Positions 5,125 through 7,455 of a stretch of DNA of 7,455 nucleotides are shown in pieces. The position numbers were made by a program, and so were the translations under genes. Every line of letters begins with the position of its first letter. Positions within the stretch are counted from its first letter, which is position 1. The DNA is taken from positions 1 to 7,455 of the forward strand of contig JAKAEH010000036.1 of assembly GCA_021825955.1 (NCBI GenBank), written 5' to 3'. Under the pieces are notes generated by a model. It was not told the origin of the DNA, did no database searches, and saw only the letters and a list, made by a program, of their open reading frames with translations. The DNA comes from a bacterium (GTDB taxonomy: Bacteria > Patescibacteria > Microgenomatia > Levybacterales > UBA12049).

Positions 5125-6234
5125 ATGCAAAAACTTATTTTGGTAATTGTTTTATTTCTCCTCATTGGCCGCTCTTCTGTTTTTGCACAAGATAAACAAG
5201 TGGCTCCTGAGCAAAAATTTTACAAAGCAGTTGTTGAGCAAATTGTTGAAAGCGGACAAAAAACTGTAGAAAATCAAATTTTTTACTATCAAACGCTGCG
5301 GGTAAAAATTCTGGATGGCTCCATGAAAGGCAAATTCACTATTATCCAAAACGGAAAAGACGTTCAGATAAATAAAGACCAGCTGGTTTCCAAGGGACAG
5401 GAAATAATTGTTTCTAAAACCATTTTCCCCAACGGAACTTCCTCCTACTCTATTTACGACTATTACAGATTAAATAATCTTTTAATAACTCTTGCTATCT
5501 TCTTTATAGCAATTATTATTGTTGCCGGCGCAAAAGGCTTTGGCTCAATACTGGGCATGCTGGTAAGCCTTGGAATAATAACTTTTTATATACTCCCTAA
5601 TATTTTAAAAGGACAGGATCCGCTTACCATAACTTTAATTGGGTCGTGCGTTATATTAGTTTTAACAACCTATCTTGCCCACGGAATAAGCAAGAAAACT
5701 ACAGTCGCAATTGCTTCCACTCTGATATCTTTATTCCTGGCAGCAGCCTTTTCCATACTCGCAATTAAATTTAACACTATAACAGGTTTGGGAAACGAAG
5801 ATGCTTTTACCCTCCAAATAGGGTCAACGAGCATAATTGACCTAAAAGGTCTTTTTTTAAGTGCGATTATCATTGGGACATTAGGAGCTTTAAACGACGT
5901 AACAACAACTCAGGCAGCAACTGTTTATGAACTAAAAAAAACTGACATAAAACTTAAATTTGAAGCCTTGTTTGTTAAAAGCTTGAATATAGGCAAAGAG
6001 CATATTGCATCGCTAATAAATACCTTAATCCTGGCTTATGTAGGATCCTCTTTTGCCGTTTTTATATTTCTTTTGCTCAATCCGAATCATCTTCCCTATT
6101 GGGTTATTTTCAATAATGAGATTATTTCCGATGAGATAATCAAAATTGTTGCCGGAAGCTTTGGCCTTCTATTATCGGTCCCTATTGTTACTTTTATTGC
6201 AAGTCTTGTGTTTGAAAAAGAGAAATTTAGCTGA
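5125..6234 (+). CDS. YibE/F-family membrane protein
   Basis: The 369-residue product matches the YibE/F family, predicted membrane transporters of uncertain substrate. A signal peptide (1-21, likely cut in SSVFA-QDK) precedes an extracytoplasmic beta-rich domain (about 30-112), then about seven membrane helices (roughly 117-134, 138-160, 166-186, 191-214, 239-256, 297-318, 337-361). Family landmarks are GALNDVTTTQAATVYEL (254-270), where relatives usually have GAxxDV, and GKEHIASLINTLILAYVGSS (290-309). The start is fixed: an in-frame TAA lies inside the -10 box, and no other start or ribosome binding site falls between them. It is divergent from the Fur-family regulator with overlapping promoters, so a metal-related role or metal control is plausible but unproven. 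Its last 8 bases overlap the convergent acylphosphatase gene. Confidence 0.88.
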   Translation: MQKLILVIVLFLLIGRSSVFAQDKQVAPEQKFYKAVVEQIVESGQKTVENQIFYYQTLRVKILDGSMKGKFTIIQNGKDVQINKDQLVSKGQEIIVSKTIFPNGTSSYSIYDYYRLNNLLITLAIFFIAIIIVAGAKGFGSILGMLVSLGIITFYILPNILKGQDPLTITLIGSCVILVLTTYLAHGISKKTTVAIASTLISLFLAAAFSILAIKFNTITGLGNEDAFTLQIGSTSIIDLKGLFLSAIIIGTLGALNDVTTTQAATVYELKKTDIKLKFEALFVKSLNIGKEHIASLINTLILAYVGSSFAVFIFLLLNPNHLPYWVIFNNEIISDEIIKIVAGSFGLLLSVPIVTFIASLVFEKEKFS

Positions 6235-6496
6235 GGATAAAAAACTCTTCAAATTTTTCGCTTGCGTCTTCCCATGTGACGGTTACAGATTTTACCTCCG
6301 ATAAAAATGGGCCCTTCTCGCAAATCTTTATTAGCTTTTCTATATCCTCTTTTAAACCCTGCGCAACAACTTCTACCCTACTATCAGAAAGATTAACAAC
6401 AAATCCTTTAAGACGAAGCGCTAATGCATTTTTTTTAACAAACTGCCTAAAGCCTACTCCCTGCACAAAACCTGATATAAAAACGTGAGCCTGCAT
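6227..6496 (-). CDS. acyP: Acylphosphatase
   Basis: Acylphosphatase hydrolyses acyl phosphates such as acetyl phosphate or 1,3-bisphosphoglycerate in the cytoplasm. The 89-residue length is normal. The first signature reads GFVQGVGFRQFVKKNA, with the phosphate-binding Arg at R17. The second part reads GFVVNLSDSRVEVVAQG, with the catalytic Asn at N35. Both key residues are present, so an active enzyme is expected. The start ATG lies two bases after the stop of the 92-residue gene (TAATTATG) with no ribosome binding site, so it is probably translated by reinitiation in the pth transcript. Its 3' end overlaps the YibE/F gene tail-to-tail by 8 bases. Confidence 0.95.
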   Translation of the reverse strand: MQAHVFISGFVQGVGFRQFVKKNALALRLKGFVVNLSDSRVEVVAQGLKEDIEKLIKICEKGPFLSEVKSVTVTWEDASEKFEEFFILS

Positions 6497-6498
6497 AA

Positions 6499-6777
6499 TT
6501 ATTTATTTTTGAGCTTAGAAGATGATTCGTTTTTTAGCTGCTTCATTTTCCATAAGAAAAGAGCTATTTTATTGTCTGCATTTGAATCTTTTACAAAAGA
6601 AAGTGCTCTTTCCAAAATAGCGCGATGATTTGTTTTTGCTAAGCGAATCCACATACTTCTATGTTTGTAATCATCCATTTCCTCGGAAAGCCAAATGCCA
6701 AACGACTGAAAATCGCGGGAAATATATTTGTCTTTTGTGGGATCAAAATTTTTGAGGATTTGAGAAACTTTTTTCAT
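6499..6777 (-). CDS. Conserved-looking 92-residue protein of unknown function
   Basis: I cannot assign a function. The product is soluble, strongly charged and probably mostly helical. It starts MKKVSQILKNFDPTKDKYIS, continues with FQSFGIWLSEEMDDYKHRSM and ALFLWKMKQLKNE, and ends in a Ser/Lys-rich tail (SSSKLKNK). There are no cysteines, no membrane segment and no motif I know. The combination of KYISRDFQ, KHRSMWIRLAK and a final LFLWKMKQL reminds me of a short protein seen in Patescibacteria genomes, from memory only. It overlaps the pth stop as ATGA and is followed after two bases by acyP, so it is translated as part of a tight three-gene unit. The clean coupling on both sides makes it a real gene. 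A role in translation or RNA handling alongside Pth is only a guess. Confidence 0.8.
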   Translation of the reverse strand: MKKVSQILKNFDPTKDKYISRDFQSFGIWLSEEMDDYKHRSMWIRLAKTNHRAILERALSFVKDSNADNKIALFLWKMKQLKNESSSKLKNK

Positions 6778-7379
6778 TTGGTATTAAAACGGTTCATCGC
6801 CTTTTCCATTCCCTCTTCCAAAGCATCTTCCAGCGCTTTTACCGTTTTTTTTACTATTTCTCTTGTTTTACCTCGTTCGCTCTCCGAAAACTCACCTAAC
6901 ACAAAATTATCAATTTGCCTTATTTTTTTACCCTGTACCTTTTGATGCTGAGCACCAATTCCAATTCTAAACCTCCAAAATTTTTCTGATTTTAGCTTTT
7001 CTATAATTGATTCTACTCCTCTATGCCCTGCGGATGAACCGCCAAATCTAATTTTCATAGCTCCCAACGGGATATCTACTTCGTCATGAACAATCCAAAT
7101 ATCGGAGGAATCTATTTTATAGAAATTTGCAATCAACTCAACTGCAATGCCCGAGTCGTTCATGAAGGTTTGGGGCTTAACTAAAACTGCTTTTTGTTCT
7201 TTTCCTTTCTTTGGCTGCCAGATAACTTCTGCTATATCTGCCTTAAATTTCTTCTCTGTTTTAAATGACTCTGTTGCAGAATAATCTTTGAGCAAAGCGT
7301 TTACTACGGCGAATCCCAAATTATGTCTTGTTTTTGTGTACTTATCGCCTGGGTTTCCCAATCCTACAATTAATTTCAT
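6774..7379 (-). CDS. pth: Peptidyl-tRNA hydrolase
   Basis: Pth frees tRNA from peptidyl-tRNAs that drop off the ribosome, an essential cytoplasmic recycling step. The 201-residue length is typical. Visible are G8-N9-P-G-D-K-Y near the N-terminus, T17-R-H19-N-L-G-F with the catalytic His, K68-P-Q-T-F-M-N74-D-S-G, and H98-D99-E-V-D with the Asp that positions the His. The loop normally GHNG reads GHRG here (R120 where E. coli Pth has Asn114), a substitution in a tRNA-contacting position. There is a coiled, charged C-terminal helix (about 170-197). Its stop overlaps the next start as ATGA. A possible extended -10 (TGGTAAAAT) sits at 7387-7395, which would leave a leader of only about one base; a weak AGGA just before the ATG offers the alternative of a slightly longer leader. 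Confidence 0.97.
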   Translation of the reverse strand: MKLIVGLGNPGDKYTKTRHNLGFAVVNALLKDYSATESFKTEKKFKADIAEVIWQPKKGKEQKAVLVKPQTFMNDSGIAVELIANFYKIDSSDIWIVHDEVDIPLGAMKIRFGGSSAGHRGVESIIEKLKSEKFWRFRIGIGAQHQKVQGKKIRQIDNFVLGEFSESERGKTREIVKKTVKALEDALEEGMEKAMNRFNTK

Positions 7380-7386
7380 TTTTCCT

Positions 7387-7395
7387 ATTTTACCA
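7387..7395 (-). promoter_or_regulatory. Possible extended -10 promoter of the pth unit
   Basis: TGGTAAAAT on the minus strand is an extended -10 with 5/6 match, and would start transcription at about 7380, one base before the ATG. No good -35 is found at 15-19 bases, so the call rests on the extended element and on the same geometry seen at four other genes here. Confidence 0.45.
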
Positions 7396-7426
7396 TGTTT
7401 AATGCACTAATAGAGTGTATCAATTT

Positions 7427-7442
7427 ATATACTAAAGTATAT
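7427..7442. repeat. 16-bp palindrome upstream of pth
   Basis: ATATACT and AGTATAT are exact inverted copies around AA, about 47 bases upstream of the predicted pth transcription start. The remaining bases to the right edge are very AT-rich and hold no visible gene. It may be an operator or belong to a neighbour outside the window; chance is also likely given the composition. Confidence 0.3.
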
Positions 7443-7455
7443 TAATATATTACGA

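Noticed and set aside
1..7455. Recoded UGA (genetic code 25) as in Gracilibacteria/SR1
   Set aside because: TGA is the natural stop for the Fur-family, YibE/F and pth genes, at family-typical lengths.
1..7455. Mobile element, prophage, CRISPR array or defence island
   Set aside because: No transposase, integrase, direct repeat array, tRNA or defence protein is visible; all recognised genes are housekeeping, redox or metal related.

Overview
The window looks like a compact, AT-rich bacterial chromosome segment with no phage, transposon or CRISPR signal. The gene set, tight packing and short leaders suggest a small-genome fermenting bacterium, most likely of the Candidate Phyla Radiation (Patescibacteria; a Microgenomates/Katanobacteria-like member is my guess). 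That placement is inferred from gene style, since no rRNA or ribosomal protein gene is present. TGA ends three genes (the Fur-family regulator, the YibE/F protein and pth), so the UGA-glycine code of Gracilibacteria/SR1 is unlikely.

Layout. Positions 1-574 (minus) hold a thioredoxin system: trxA, then the first 75 codons of trxB, which runs off the left edge. Positions 664-2437 (minus) hold a likely transcription unit: a 53-residue single-span membrane protein (short enough to be missed by length-cutoff gene callers), a DoxX-family membrane protein, and a D-lactate-dehydrogenase-like D-2-hydroxyacid dehydrogenase. Divergent from it, 2557-3919 (plus) encodes a membrane-anchored DsbA-like oxidoreductase (CPFC) and, one base later, a multi-span membrane protein with a CSSC motif in a hydrophobic segment. 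Tail-to-tail with that pair, 3926-5058 (minus) encodes a Fur-family metalloregulator and a ZIP metal transporter whose start overlaps the regulator stop (ATGA). Divergent from the regulator, 5125-6234 (plus) encodes a YibE/F-family membrane protein. Finally 6227-7379 (minus) is a coupled trio: peptidyl-tRNA hydrolase, a 92-residue protein of unknown function, and acylphosphatase.

How the genes may work together. Two themes stand out. The first is thiol/disulfide chemistry: thioredoxin plus reductase inside the cell, and a surface-anchored DsbA with a possible membrane redox partner outside; DoxX proteins are also linked to redox homeostasis in other bacteria. The second is metal homeostasis: a Fur-family regulator, a ZIP importer, and a 17-bp perfect palindrome filling the spacer of the regulator's own promoter and abutting the -35 of the divergent YibE/F promoter.

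The promoters are unusually legible. Several place the transcription start within 0-2 bases of the start codon (doxX-like, dsbA-like, Fur-family, yibE/F-like, possibly pth), implying leaderless mRNAs. The Fur-family and DoxX starts were therefore moved downstream of the longest-frame start. Other starts (trxA, ZIP, the CSSC protein) were set by a ribosome binding site or by coupling to the upstream stop codon.
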